Of a stretch of DNA of 43,659 nt, positions 23,217-32,169 are shown in pieces. Position numbers and translations under genes: made by a program. Numbering within the stretch: position 1 is the stretch's first letter; every line of letters starts with the position of its first letter. This stretch comes from Beijerinckiaceae bacterium (GTDB lineage Bacteria; Pseudomonadota; Alphaproteobacteria; Rhizobiales; Beijerinckiaceae). The notes below the pieces were generated by a model. It searched no databases. It was not told the DNA's origin and worked only from the letters and a program-made list of their open reading frames with translations. The stretch covers positions 1-43,659 of the forward strand of contig SCSF01000135.1 in the NCBI GenBank assembly GCA_004298435.1. Direction: 5' to 3'.

Positions 23217-26200
23217 TCAGACGAACTTTTTTTGCAGGGGGCCGTCGGGGGTCTGCCCACAGATGAAGAAGGCCGGGCAATTCGGGCAGGTGCGCGACGA
23301 GACCTCGGCCGGAAACCGCCCGGCGCGGATGTCGCCGAGAAACTTGGCGAGCTTGTCCTTGCGACCCTTCAACTCCCGATCCGACAAGGCGAGCGCATGC
23401 GCCTCGCCGTCGGAGAGATGGACAAGCTCGGCGACGGCGCCGGGGAAGGCCTGCTGGACCGCCAGCATCAACGCCGCCGCACCGACATCCTTGCTCTCGG
23501 CCGACCGCCTATGGCCCGTGCGGATGCGGCGCACGGCGCGAACGCCGTCCGGCCGCACCAGCACCTCGTCTGGCCGAACGATGATCTCTTCGCCGCCGAA
23601 ATTGAGGCTGAGCGCAATCGGCGCCTCGGCGACCGCCCCGGCGCGATTGGCCAAGAGGAAGCGCAGCATGGCCAGCGCCAAGTCGCGGAATTCCGCGCGA
23701 TAACCGTGATCGCCGAGCCCCTGGCCGGCAAGCGCCGCGTCGGTGCTGTCCTCCAGGTCCCGCTCGGTTATAGGGCTATCCGAGGTGATCACCCCCTCGA
23801 CCACCACGCGCACCGCCTCGTGAAGGTGCATGAAGGCGGTCGCGGTCCGCCGCCCGCCGACCTGCAAGACATGCGTGTAGAAGAAGCGGCGCGGGCAGGA
23901 CTCATAAAGGGCTATTTGCGCGGCCCCGAACTGCAGCCGTCCATCGACGATCAACTCGATGCCCTGGGCTTCCACCGCCATGGGAAGCGGCCGCGCCGGC
24001 ACGACCGAGCTGCGCGTCAGGGTGGACCCGAGACGGTCGAGGAAGGGCGACAGCGGTCGATTGTGGCCGTTGCTCTTCTCGGTCGGGGCATAGAGGATCA
24101 GCCGATCGCGGGCGCGCGATTGCGCCACATAGAACAAGCATTCCTGCTCCTCGACCTGGCCCGCGCGGAACGCCTCCAGCGCGCTGCCTTCGGCCCCCGC
24201 GATCATGCCGTCGGGCGCCGGACAGGGTGGCGCTGGCGGCGTGCGCGGGATGGTGTCGCTATTGAGCCCCGGAATATGGACGCCGCCGAACTCCAGGCCC
24301 TTAGCGCCGTGGATCGTCATCAGCCGCACGGCGTCGAGATGCTGGGCGGCCGCCGGCAATTGGCGCAGGTCGCGATCATCGCCGAGACGGACAAGCCTGC
24401 GCACCCGATCGAGCACACGTGTGATCCGCAGTCCGCGGCCTGCCGGCTGGACCCGCAGGAAGTTGAGGAACTGCCAGATCGCGATGCCGCGCGTGCGATC
24501 GGCGAGATCCGCTGACGCGCCAAAGTGCGCGGCGATGCGGGTGCGATCGAGCAGCAACGTCGCGAGCACTGTCCAGGGCGAGGCCGTTTGGTCGAAGCCC
24601 GCGAGCGCGACCCTTAGCTTATCGAGCGCCTGGCGGCCGGCACCGCTGACGCCGGGGATCGCATCCACCTGCCGGAGCCAGCTGCCCGGGGCGTGGTCGG
24701 CCGCCCGCAGATGCTCGAAGATCGCCGCCACGTCCGCGAAGGACATGGTGAAGTCGGGCCAGCAGGCGATGCGTACTAGGCCCATGGCGCGCCGATCCAC
24801 AAGGACGGAGAGCAAGGCCAGGAGATCCTTGACCTCGGCCCGCTCGAACAGGCTGCCCAGAAACAGCACGGGCACACCAAGCCGCTCGAGGTCCTGCCCG
24901 ATCGTCGACAGCTTCTCATTGCCGGTGCAGAGGACCGCCTGGTCACGATAGGCATAGCCCTCGCCGCGAAGCGCCTCGATCGCGTCGGCCAGGGCCACTT
25001 GCTGCTGCTCGGCGCGCTGCACCGTGCGCAGCTCGGGCGTCTGACCATTGCCGTCGCGCTCCGCGTCGAGACCGCTGTCGGCGTCGCCCGCGCACATCGT
25101 GATCGCGAAGCCAGAGAAGCTGGCGACGATCTCCGGCACTGAGCGATAGTTGCGCTTCAAGCGGCCGCGCTTGCCGCCGGGAAAGTCCCCCTTCCCAAAC
25201 CGGGTCATGTTGAAGGACGACGCGCCCCGAAACCGATAGATCGACTGCTTGGCGTCGCCGACCATCCAGAGATTGCGGCCGTCTGGCCGCAGCGCGCTCA
25301 GCAAGCGCACGCTGCTGCGGTTCACGTCCTGATACTCATCGACCAGGACGTGGTCATATTGCGTCTGCAGCGTTGCGCGGATGGCCGCGTCGGTCTCGAG
25401 CAGCTTGACCGGCAGGGCGACAAGGTCCCCGAAGTCGACGCAATGCGCGTTGCGCTTGAGCTGTTCATAGGCGGCGTAGACCCGGGCCACCTCGCCGGCG
25501 CGTTCGGCGGCCTCGCGTCCATCAGGGTCGCGAGATTGGGCAAGCATGGCGTCGGCGAGCGCGGCGTAGGTTTTGGCGTCGACCACCTCGTCCTTCGCCC
25601 GCGAGACGGCGGCCAGCATGTCGGCGATGATCTGGGTCGGATCATAGAGATTGCGGTAATGCGCGAGCCTCAGCCGCGGAAACTCCTCCTCGAGGAGCTC
25701 GACCGCCTCGGTCCGATCCATCGTCCGCGGGTCTTTCGGCAGCCCGAGCTCTGCATGGAAACGACGGATGATATCGAGACCGAAGGCGTGGAACGTGCCG
25801 ATCCACATCGCGGCCGCAGCCTCGGGCCGCTTGCGCGCAATGCGCTCCGCCATCTCGCCCGCGGCCTTGTTCGAGAAGGTGAGCAGCAAGATGCGCCGCG
25901 GATCGACACATTCCTCCAGAAGGCCTTCGACACGCGCGATCAGCGTCTGCGTCTTGCCAGTGCCGGGGCCCGCCTCGAGCAGATAGGCTTCGCCGCGATG
26001 CGCTGCGGCATCGGCCTGCAGGGGATTGAGTGGCCGCTCGACATGCATCGTGGCCGCGACAGGCGGCACCGCTGGCAGGAGCAAAGCGTCGAACAGTTGC
26101 TGCGCGACGACCTCGAACGGCGCGCCGAGCTTCGCTGCGATCGCCGAGGCGGAGAGCCCTTGGTCGAGATGGAGCGCTCGCGCGATAGTGCGCGGAAACA

Positions 26201-26618
26201 GCAGCTCGCGCGCAAACAGGTCCATCTGAACCTCGCGGCGCTGCCGGCGTCCATAATCGACAACCCGATCCATGCCGACCGGCGACGGCTCGGCCGCGCG
26301 CGCCGGATCGATCGTCGGCGCCGGCTCGCCATCGAGATCGTCGCCGAGCTCGACATGACCGATCTCGTGCGCCACGAGGAAGGCCTGCTCGAACGCAGAG
26401 CCCGCGCTCTCGTGAAGGATCAGATCGTCGGCGGCGACGAAGGTCGCGCGGCCGCCGTTGAGGACGGCCGCGCCGACGGCCGTTGATTCGACATCGATAC
26501 CCCGCCGCTTGGCCTCGGCGACGGCAAAGTCATAGGGCGACCAGGGATCGGCGCCGGAGGCGACGAGGCGAGCATGAAGCTCGGCGGCGACTTGCCTGGC
26601 GAGCTCCACGCCGTCCAT
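23217..26618 (-). CDS. ImmA/IrrE protease-UvrD helicase-RecB-like fusion
   Basis: A 1133-residue fusion. Residues 1-185 are an ImmA/IrrE-type zinc metallopeptidase, with H84-E-I-G-H88. Residues 195-850 are a UvrD/Rep-type SF1A helicase: AGPGTGKT at 216-223, DEYQD at 427-431, NYRSVPE, and MTIHGAKGLEF and VAQSRARD near the end. The last 260 residues look like a RecB/Cas4-like nuclease domain, with C908 (YESCPRRFF) and C1111, C1114, C1120 (CPNCPAFFIC) as a 4Fe-4S set. The catalytic DxK part is altered: about residue 1030 reads RIRTG where DYKTG is expected, so the nuclease may be inactive. Such a three-part fusion is unusual. The upstream partner gene ends one base before it. Confidence 0.9.
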   Translation of the reverse strand: MDGVELARQVAAELHARLVASGADPWSPYDFAVAEAKRRGIDVESTAVGAAVLNGGRATFVAADDLILHESAGSAFEQAFLVAHEIGHVELGDDLDGEPAPTIDPARAAEPSPVGMDRVVDYGRRQRREVQMDLFARELLFPRTIARALHLDQGLSASAIAAKLGAPFEVVAQQLFDALLLPAVPPVAATMHVERPLNPLQADAAAHRGEAYLLEAGPGTGKTQTLIARVEGLLEECVDPRRILLLTFSNKAAGEMAERIARKRPEAAAAMWIGTFHAFGLDIIRRFHAELGLPKDPRTMDRTEAVELLEEEFPRLRLAHYRNLYDPTQIIADMLAAVSRAKDEVVDAKTYAALADAMLAQSRDPDGREAAERAGEVARVYAAYEQLKRNAHCVDFGDLVALPVKLLETDAAIRATLQTQYDHVLVDEYQDVNRSSVRLLSALRPDGRNLWMVGDAKQSIYRFRGASSFNMTRFGKGDFPGGKRGRLKRNYRSVPEIVASFSGFAITMCAGDADSGLDAERDGNGQTPELRTVQRAEQQQVALADAIEALRGEGYAYRDQAVLCTGNEKLSTIGQDLERLGVPVLFLGSLFERAEVKDLLALLSVLVDRRAMGLVRIACWPDFTMSFADVAAIFEHLRAADHAPGSWLRQVDAIPGVSGAGRQALDKLRVALAGFDQTASPWTVLATLLLDRTRIAAHFGASADLADRTRGIAIWQFLNFLRVQPAGRGLRITRVLDRVRRLVRLGDDRDLRQLPAAAQHLDAVRLMTIHGAKGLEFGGVHIPGLNSDTIPRTPPAPPCPAPDGMIAGAEGSALEAFRAGQVEEQECLFYVAQSRARDRLILYAPTEKSNGHNRPLSPFLDRLGSTLTRSSVVPARPLPMAVEAQGIELIVDGRLQFGAAQIALYESCPRRFFYTHVLQVGGRRTATAFMHLHEAVRVVVEGVITSDSPITERDLEDSTDAALAGQGLGDHGYRAEFRDLALAMLRFLLANRAGAVAEAPIALSLNFGGEEIIVRPDEVLVRPDGVRAVRRIRTGHRRSAESKDVGAAALMLAVQQAFPGAVAELVHLSDGEAHALALSDRELKGRKDKLAKFLGDIRAGRFPAEVSSRTCPNCPAFFICGQTPDGPLQKKFV

Positions 26619-26619
26619 C

Positions 26620-27198
26620 TCAGTCGGTCTCCGCCAACAGTTGGGCGCGCTTCTCGGCCGGGACGCCGGCGTCGATCAGCACTTGCTCGAAGCTGACCAG
26701 CTCGCGGGCCGTCGGCTTACTATCGGCCTTGTAGCTGCGCGCCCCGGCCAGCTGACCCGGCCCCCAAGACGCTTCCAATTGCGCCACGGAGCTTCTCGCC
26801 GCCTCGGCGAATCGCTGGAGAAACCGCCGCGGGATGCTCACGAGGGATACCCGCCGTTCGCGTATTGCGGTCACGACCTGTCGAGGCACATCCAGGCCTC
26901 GGGCCACCGCGCGCCAGTCATCAACCGTCAGCGCCGCAAAAGGGTCGGCGGCCGCCGCCGGAGAAGCCGCGGCGTGTTGCGACCATGCCGTGTCGATCAA
27001 GGCCTGGTCGGCACCGGAAAGTGGTGCCGCATCGTCACAGGCTTCGCGACTGAGTTCGCGCGCGAGGTCGATCAGCTCCCCGGCATATTCCGGGTAGAGC
27101 CGCAGATAGCGCTCCAAGGTCGACCGACCAGGCTCGCTCTCGACTGCAAAGGCGTCGAGCACAGATTCGCGGGAGGGACGTGCGCCAGCGGGACTCAC
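26620..27198 (-). CDS. Helical, HTH-like partner of the ImmA-helicase protein
   Basis: A 192-residue protein of no sure family. The N-terminal FAVESEPGRSTLERYLRLYP, then EYAGELIDLARELS, recurs in my memory as the opening of small proteins encoded beside ImmA/IrrE peptidases. The middle (VDDWRAVARGLDVPRQVVTA) resembles a helix-turn-helix of the XRE type. The C-terminus (ARELVSFEQVLIDAGVP) is helical. Its stop lies one base before the start of the helicase fusion, and its start overlaps the sigma-like gene by four bases. Because ImmA/IrrE enzymes cut a regulator encoded next to them, this protein is the likely target; that is inference. Confidence 0.72.
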   Translation of the reverse strand: MSPAGARPSRESVLDAFAVESEPGRSTLERYLRLYPEYAGELIDLARELSREACDDAAPLSGADQALIDTAWSQHAAASPAAAADPFAALTVDDWRAVARGLDVPRQVVTAIRERRVSLVSIPRRFLQRFAEAARSSVAQLEASWGPGQLAGARSYKADSKPTARELVSFEQVLIDAGVPAEKRAQLLAETD

Positions 27199-28025
27199 CG
27201 CTCATCTCCTTCGGCCATGGCCGCCCGTAGCGCGGCGAAGGCCTTGTCGCGATAGGTTCGAACAGTCTTTTCGGAGCGGCCCAGGGCTTTCGCGATGGTC
27301 ATGACGTCCGGCTCCTTGGAGTCGATGGGAAAGCCTTGCCTCAGCATGTGAATGATCCTGCTTTGTTCGGTCGGTAGAGCCTCAATCGCCGCATCCAGGC
27401 GCAACCGGTAAGCCGAATCGTCGAAATCCGACGCCGCGAACGGGTCGTAGACCCCCGCGGCCGCCTCGACCTCCGGCGACAGCTCGCCGCTCTCCTCGTC
27501 AAATTCGAGGGGCTGGGAACGGTTCTCGTCGCGCCAAGCCTGCTCCTGCGCGTCACGCCGCAGACTTGCCAGCGCGCCGTCGAAGCGCACCTCGAAATAG
27601 TCGACTTTGTCGACATAGCCGGCGCGATCCGCCGAAAGCAGCTCGACGAACCGGCCGAACACCTTGTCGCGTATGACCCCGCGCGTCAGCGACTCCGTCT
27701 CGCCGTCGAAGCTCTCCGCTCTGGGCAGACTACGCAGCACCCGTTCGGTCAGTATCCGATAGAGGCGCTCGAACCCCGCCTCATTATTGTCATGGCGGCT
27801 CGCGCGGAGGAAATAGACGAGACATTCGCTGGGGATATAGCCTGGGTCGGCGCGCTTCGTGATCGCGGCCCTGGCGATCAACGCGTCACGCGGCAGGACC
27901 GCCAGTTCGGCGATGAGCGCTTCTATCTTCGGGTCGCGCGCATAGAGCTCTCCGGTGAGGCGCCGTTTTCGCAGCGGCGTCACCACCGCCTCGTCCGCAC
28001 GGTGCGCGTCAGCCTCCAGCTTCAT
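27195..28025 (-). CDS. Sigma-70 region 4-containing sigma-like factor
   Basis: A 276-residue protein. The last 60 residues are a sigma region 4 type HTH: LPTEQSRIIHMLRQGFPIDS, then DVMTIAKALGRSEKTVRTYR. The middle segment RGVIRDKVFGRFVELLSADR, then DYFEVRFDGALASLRR, is sigma region 2-like but weak. It might direct RNA polymerase to its own operon or an island promoter. It is the first gene of the minus-strand series, so its own product may set expression of everything down to 20805. GGGGGAGGG precedes the ATG. A sigma-like factor associated with an ImmA helicase operon suggests a damage- or infection-response switch; this is inference. Confidence 0.75.
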   Translation of the reverse strand: MKLEADAHRADEAVVTPLRKRRLTGELYARDPKIEALIAELAVLPRDALIARAAITKRADPGYIPSECLVYFLRASRHDNNEAGFERLYRILTERVLRSLPRAESFDGETESLTRGVIRDKVFGRFVELLSADRAGYVDKVDYFEVRFDGALASLRRDAQEQAWRDENRSQPLEFDEESGELSPEVEAAAGVYDPFAASDFDDSAYRLRLDAAIEALPTEQSRIIHMLRQGFPIDSKEPDVMTIAKALGRSEKTVRTYRDKAFAALRAAMAEGDER

Positions 28026-28269
28026 GCCGGCACCCTCCCCCAGCCTCGCCCGATCGTTCCTATAAGAAGATCGACCTTCGTTTCGTTGTCGGTCAGTATC
28101 ACCTTCAGTTTCCCCCGCAGTCCACGCTCTCGCAGTCTCGCGACGACCACTAGTTCTTCACACCCCATAGCCGTAACGCAGGACTTTCCGCCAGGAACGA
28201 CTCGCAATGCTAGCTGTTCTGAATAAATTCGCCGCCCAGCTTACTGAGATCGCGCCGATAATCCCTATT

Positions 28270-29217
28270 CTAGGCAAGCGCGTCGCGGAGCGATTGCAAC
28301 AATGCCTCCGCTTCGTCGATCTTCTTCAAGATGTCCACGTCCCCTTTGAGTTCCTGCACGGTCGAGAAAGGGACCTTTTTCATCGCGTCTACTGCAGCTT
28401 CAAGATCGCCGGATAGGCCGCCCTTGACCGGCTTAGGCGCGGGCCCAAGGCGCAGCATCGCCGACTCCAAATCTCCCGCATCGCTCAGAAACTGCGAACG
28501 CGCGACTGGATCGGGCAAGATCGTGCGGAGCTTCCGAAGGTCTTTCGAATTGGTAATGCGCTTCTGGTTGACCTTCTTAACCACCGCTTCGATGACAGTC
28601 GGCGTCAGTAGTTTCTTGCTCACCCCCATCAACTCACGCGACCAGGTGATTGCAGCGCTCGGGTCACGGAGACTGGTGAATTTTTCCGAGAGCTCAAATA
28701 CATCGACCAGCTTATCGAGCTCACGCACCGTGATGCCGAGGATGTTGGCGGCGCTCGACCGGCCCATCATGTCGACCAGGCGATAGGCCACCATTTCCTT
28801 TTCCTTGGCGTCCCATTCCTTCCGCTGACGATGGATATAAATCCAGACCCGGAGTCGGTCCTCCTCGCTCAAGGTTCGGTCGGTAACCTCGATTGGGATC
28901 TGCCGATAATCTTCCTTCCCCTGTTCCACCAGAACCCGCGAGTTGGTCCACCGGCGGTCGCCGTCGATGATCCGGAATTTTCCCGGTAGGTCAGGATGGG
29001 GCTCGACAAGTAAGGGTTCGAAGAGACCGCCATTTGCTTCGATCTGCCGTTGCAGCTCTTCATCGATCTTCGGGCCCATGCGGGGCTGCTTTTCGTTCGG
29101 CACGATGTCGTCGATATCGGCCTTGGTCCGGTATGTACGTAGGACTGTACGATCGAGCCGACGCTCCTGAAGATTGATGACATTGCTGCGGTCCGGGATG
29201 ACCTGCGGGCTCTTCAT
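28270..29217 (-). CDS. ParB/RepB-like nuclease-domain protein
   Basis: A 315-residue protein. IVPNEKQPRMGPKIDEELQR, then EANGGLFEPLLVEP and FRIIDGDRRWTNSRVLVEQG, is the ParB N-terminal (ParB/Sulfiredoxin fold) domain, including the GDRRW form of the GExRxxA box. A helical middle (GRSSAANILGITVRELDKLV) resembles a KorB/ParB HTH. The ATG at 29217 has GGAGAG upstream. It overlaps the DUF2130 stop by four bases. No parA is adjacent, so chromosome or plasmid partition is unlikely; ParB-like CTPases also occur in phage defence and regulation. Function unknown. Confidence 0.8.
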   Translation of the reverse strand: MKSPQVIPDRSNVINLQERRLDRTVLRTYRTKADIDDIVPNEKQPRMGPKIDEELQRQIEANGGLFEPLLVEPHPDLPGKFRIIDGDRRWTNSRVLVEQGKEDYRQIPIEVTDRTLSEEDRLRVWIYIHRQRKEWDAKEKEMVAYRLVDMMGRSSAANILGITVRELDKLVDVFELSEKFTSLRDPSAAITWSRELMGVSKKLLTPTVIEAVVKKVNQKRITNSKDLRKLRTILPDPVARSQFLSDAGDLESAMLRLGPAPKPVKGGLSGDLEAAVDAMKKVPFSTVQELKGDVDILKKIDEAEALLQSLRDALA

Positions 29218-30830
29218 TGAGGGCTCTCCGGCGCGGACGCCGTACCGATGATGGAGTCGATCTGATTGCGCAATTCGGCCTGCACTTTCATGGCCGCGCG
29301 TATGGCAAGGCCCTGCTGCTTCCAGACGTTTTCGTGGGCTTTGACCTCCTTCGTCTGAATATCCAGCAGCGACTCCGCCAGTTCCTCCAGCCGCGTGAAT
29401 GAGTCGGCGCACTGCTGGGAAGTGATGAAACTGTACAGGGCCGCGGTTTTCTGGGTCCGTTCGGCGTTGCTCATGCGCAGAGTGTGAGATTGAACGAGAT
29501 GGGCGCGAACGAGTTGGATGAGGGCGACGACCCGCGCCGGGCACGCGATCACGACGCCGTCCTGGATATGCAGCTGCCGGGCGCCGGCCGGGAACTTGCT
29601 GGACGACAAGACGGCATGGTCGGCCTGCGCACTTAACTGGTCCGACCGCAGTTTGGTCACGAAATCATTCCGCCACGCGTTGTGGTTCTTCGAATCGTAG
29701 ATGATCGTGCCGCACTCCTGCCCGTTGTGAATAACGGTGTGCAGGATGTCTGCGCCTTGCTGGCCTTTGGTCACGCGAACGATGCGATCACCATCGAACT
29801 CAGCCTTCAGCGCTTCAAACAGATTGATTTCGGCACCTTCGCCGAGCTCTTCGGCGGTCTTCTTCTCAAGGGCGCGTTGCAGCTCTTCGACCTTGTTGGC
29901 CAACTTCTGGCGGTCTTCAAACGTGGCCGACTTCTCGGCGTTGACAGCCGCTGTCTTGTCGGCCTCAAGGGCCTCACGCTGTTCTTGCAGCCGCTCATTG
30001 AGCTGGGCTTCGTGGGATTCTTGGAGGCTTTTCGCTATCGCCTCCGCAGCGACCGCCTTGGCTTCGGCGTCAGCCTTGGCCTGTTCGGCGGCGCCAATCT
30101 GCAGCTGGGCCGCCGCGTCGGCGGCCGCACTGACTTCAGCACGGACTTCCACTTCGCGGGCGGCCGCTTTTGCCTGGACGTCCGCCAGGGCCTGCTCGCT
30201 GGTCAGTCTGGCTTGCGCCAGTTCGGCCTTCAGCGCCTCGCCGGCATTTTCGGCGGTCACTTTCTGAGCCTCCACTTCCGCCAGCCGGCTCGCACCCGCT
30301 TCTGTGGCGATGCGCGTCGCCTCTGAGCGGATCGCGTCTTCCTGCGCCGCCGCGTCTGCCTTCACCTTCTCGATCGCGACGGCGGATTCACGCTGCACCT
30401 GTTCGAGTTGGCCCTGAAGCGCAGCCTTCGCCGCCTCAGCGTTGGCCTTCTCGGTCGCAGCCTCGACAGTCTTGGTTTGAAGCGCATCCTGGGCTGCAAC
30501 ACGCGCCGCTTCCGCCGCGTCCACCTGTGCCTTCGACTGGAGCTCAGCAGCCAGGCGGGCCTGTTCTCTGGCCTCGGTGATTTTTTGGTCGGCCTCTAAC
30601 CGGGCACGCTCGAGAGCCTCTGCCTTCTCGGTGCCGAACTTCTCCTGCAGCCGCGCGGTGATAGTGGCGGACTGCGCTTGCTCACGCGCCTGCAGCCGCT
30701 CGGCGATCTCCTCGGCGCGGTCATGTGGGATGGCCTGGTCGCAAACCGGGCACACGTCGTCGACCGGATGAAGGTGGTGGATGGGATTGGAACGCGCGGT
30801 CGATGCCACTAAGGTCTGCGGATTCGCCAT
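29214..30830 (-). CDS. DUF2130 protein with zinc ribbon, coiled coil and nuclease-like domain
   Basis: A 538-residue protein. An N-terminal CPVCDQAIPHD zinc-binding motif is followed by about 280 residues of alanine-, glutamate- and lysine-rich heptads, a long coiled coil. The C-terminal part (FEALKAEFDGDRIVRVTKGQ, then GADILHTVIHNGQECGTIIY and DSKNHNAW) is the DUF2130 core. It has a restriction-endonuclease-like look: in TIIYDSKN the D-x-K could be catalytic. The role of DUF2130 is unknown; it may be a structure-specific nuclease. ATG 30830 follows GGAGG. Translationally coupled with the ParB-like gene (ATGA), so the two likely form a two-protein system. Confidence 0.82.
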   Translation of the reverse strand: MANPQTLVASTARSNPIHHLHPVDDVCPVCDQAIPHDRAEEIAERLQAREQAQSATITARLQEKFGTEKAEALERARLEADQKITEAREQARLAAELQSKAQVDAAEAARVAAQDALQTKTVEAATEKANAEAAKAALQGQLEQVQRESAVAIEKVKADAAAQEDAIRSEATRIATEAGASRLAEVEAQKVTAENAGEALKAELAQARLTSEQALADVQAKAAAREVEVRAEVSAAADAAAQLQIGAAEQAKADAEAKAVAAEAIAKSLQESHEAQLNERLQEQREALEADKTAAVNAEKSATFEDRQKLANKVEELQRALEKKTAEELGEGAEINLFEALKAEFDGDRIVRVTKGQQGADILHTVIHNGQECGTIIYDSKNHNAWRNDFVTKLRSDQLSAQADHAVLSSSKFPAGARQLHIQDGVVIACPARVVALIQLVRAHLVQSHTLRMSNAERTQKTAALYSFITSQQCADSFTRLEELAESLLDIQTKEVKAHENVWKQQGLAIRAAMKVQAELRNQIDSIIGTASAPESPQ

Positions 30831-31023
30831 CACGGCCTCCGTATTTCTAGGACCTATTTTCTCCTAATTACTCCTGAAGTCAACCCCGGTGGCAGCGGAT
30901 GGCCCGCGGGCCGATACTGGAGACCACAAGCCGAAGGCAGCTTGGCCTCGATCTCGGGCGAGTTCGGCATCGTAGCGCCGCGCGATGCACGGTGAGCTTC
31001 ATCGGAGCAGATTAGCGGCGCGC

Positions 31024-32166
31024 TCAGTCGAAGACTTGATGCATCAGGGCTGGAATCAAGTGATCAAGTTCGCCCGCGACCCCACGCTGACCTGCCTGGA
31101 CGTCGCTGGCTTTTTGTTGAAGGTCGTCGAACCAGAGCTGCGCATCCATCGATGGCAATGGAATCTCGATAGCCGCCAGCTTCTTCTGACTGAGGGTCCT
31201 GTTTCGATCTGCACTGCCAGGCGATGCCGCTTGAACTTGTGCAAGTCCTGCATCGCTCTGGAGAAAGTACCACAGGAAGTTCGGTGTCGCGTTCCTGGTA
31301 TCGACCACGCACGTGAGATAACGGTGAGAGCCAACCTTGCCGTGGTGCTCCGGTTTCGCAACGGCGAAAGCTCCCTCCCATGCCTTGATATTGCTGAAGA
31401 CAATATCCCCGCAGTGAATTCGGAAGAGTTTTTGCCATGTTAATTCGCCGCCAATGACGTCCGGCTTTTTGAACAGTCCTTTACCGAAGGACCGAACGCC
31501 AAGTTCTGCGTAAACGCCATTAGATTCAAGCTCGACAGGTCGCCGCAATATCGGCGCGACGTCCCCGATCGCGACGCGCGGAGCGCCTGCGATCACTTTC
31601 CGAAACGCTGCCTCCATCGTTGCGTTGAGCTCCGCGCGCGCGGTATCCGCCGTCCGACGCATCGTCTTCAGTTGCAACGCCGCGCCGTCGAGCTTCGCAA
31701 TGATCCGACGTTGCTGCTCGATCGGCGGAAGGGGGATGGCATGATCGAGAAGACGCTTGGGATGCAGCCTCTCTCGGCGGGCGCCGATTCCCTTCCCGCC
31801 TGAGGCTAGCTGGCGCCAGACGCGATCCTGCCTGAAGTACCAGCCTAGGAATCCGGGCTCGAGTTGCTCATGGTGCAGGTCAAAGGTCGGGAATTCGTTC
31901 GAGACGAAATACCCGTCGACCTCTGGCGAAACGATCGCATAAGCGCCTTCAAAAGACTTCAGGCGGCTATAGACGAACTGGCCCGCCCGGATTCGAAACA
32001 ACTGCGTGGCAGCCATCTCCCGCCCAGTGACCGCCGAGCGCTGAATCATCCCGCGACCGAATCCATAGATGCCCGCGATTGGATATTCGCCGTCGGGCTC
32101 CACCCCGTGAGGATCCGGTGCGTAGGTAAGGAGTTCACCCAGTGGAATAAGCGGAAAGCTCGGCAT
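31024..32166 (-). CDS. hsdS: Type I restriction-modification specificity subunit
   Basis: A 380-residue HsdS protein with two target-recognition domains. TRD1 starts at PSFPLIPLGELLTY and TRD2 at RVAIGDVAPILRRPVELES; each is followed by a conserved spacer helix with PLPPIEQQRRIIAKLD in the first and PLPSMDAQLWFDDLQQK in the second. HsdS selects the bipartite DNA site for HsdM methylation and HsdR cleavage. The gene lies three bases after hsdM. Target sequence cannot be read from the protein. Length and domain order are normal, so the system appears complete. Confidence 0.9.
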   Translation of the reverse strand: MPSFPLIPLGELLTYAPDPHGVEPDGEYPIAGIYGFGRGMIQRSAVTGREMAATQLFRIRAGQFVYSRLKSFEGAYAIVSPEVDGYFVSNEFPTFDLHHEQLEPGFLGWYFRQDRVWRQLASGGKGIGARRERLHPKRLLDHAIPLPPIEQQRRIIAKLDGAALQLKTMRRTADTARAELNATMEAAFRKVIAGAPRVAIGDVAPILRRPVELESNGVYAELGVRSFGKGLFKKPDVIGGELTWQKLFRIHCGDIVFSNIKAWEGAFAVAKPEHHGKVGSHRYLTCVVDTRNATPNFLWYFLQSDAGLAQVQAASPGSADRNRTLSQKKLAAIEIPLPSMDAQLWFDDLQQKASDVQAGQRGVAGELDHLIPALMHQVFD

Positions 32167-32169
32167 GAC

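Noticed and set aside
23232-26486. Long plus-strand frames (427 and 378 codons) opposite the helicase fusion
   Set aside because: Shadow frames of a strongly conserved helicase; rich in Arg, Ala, Gly with no domain.
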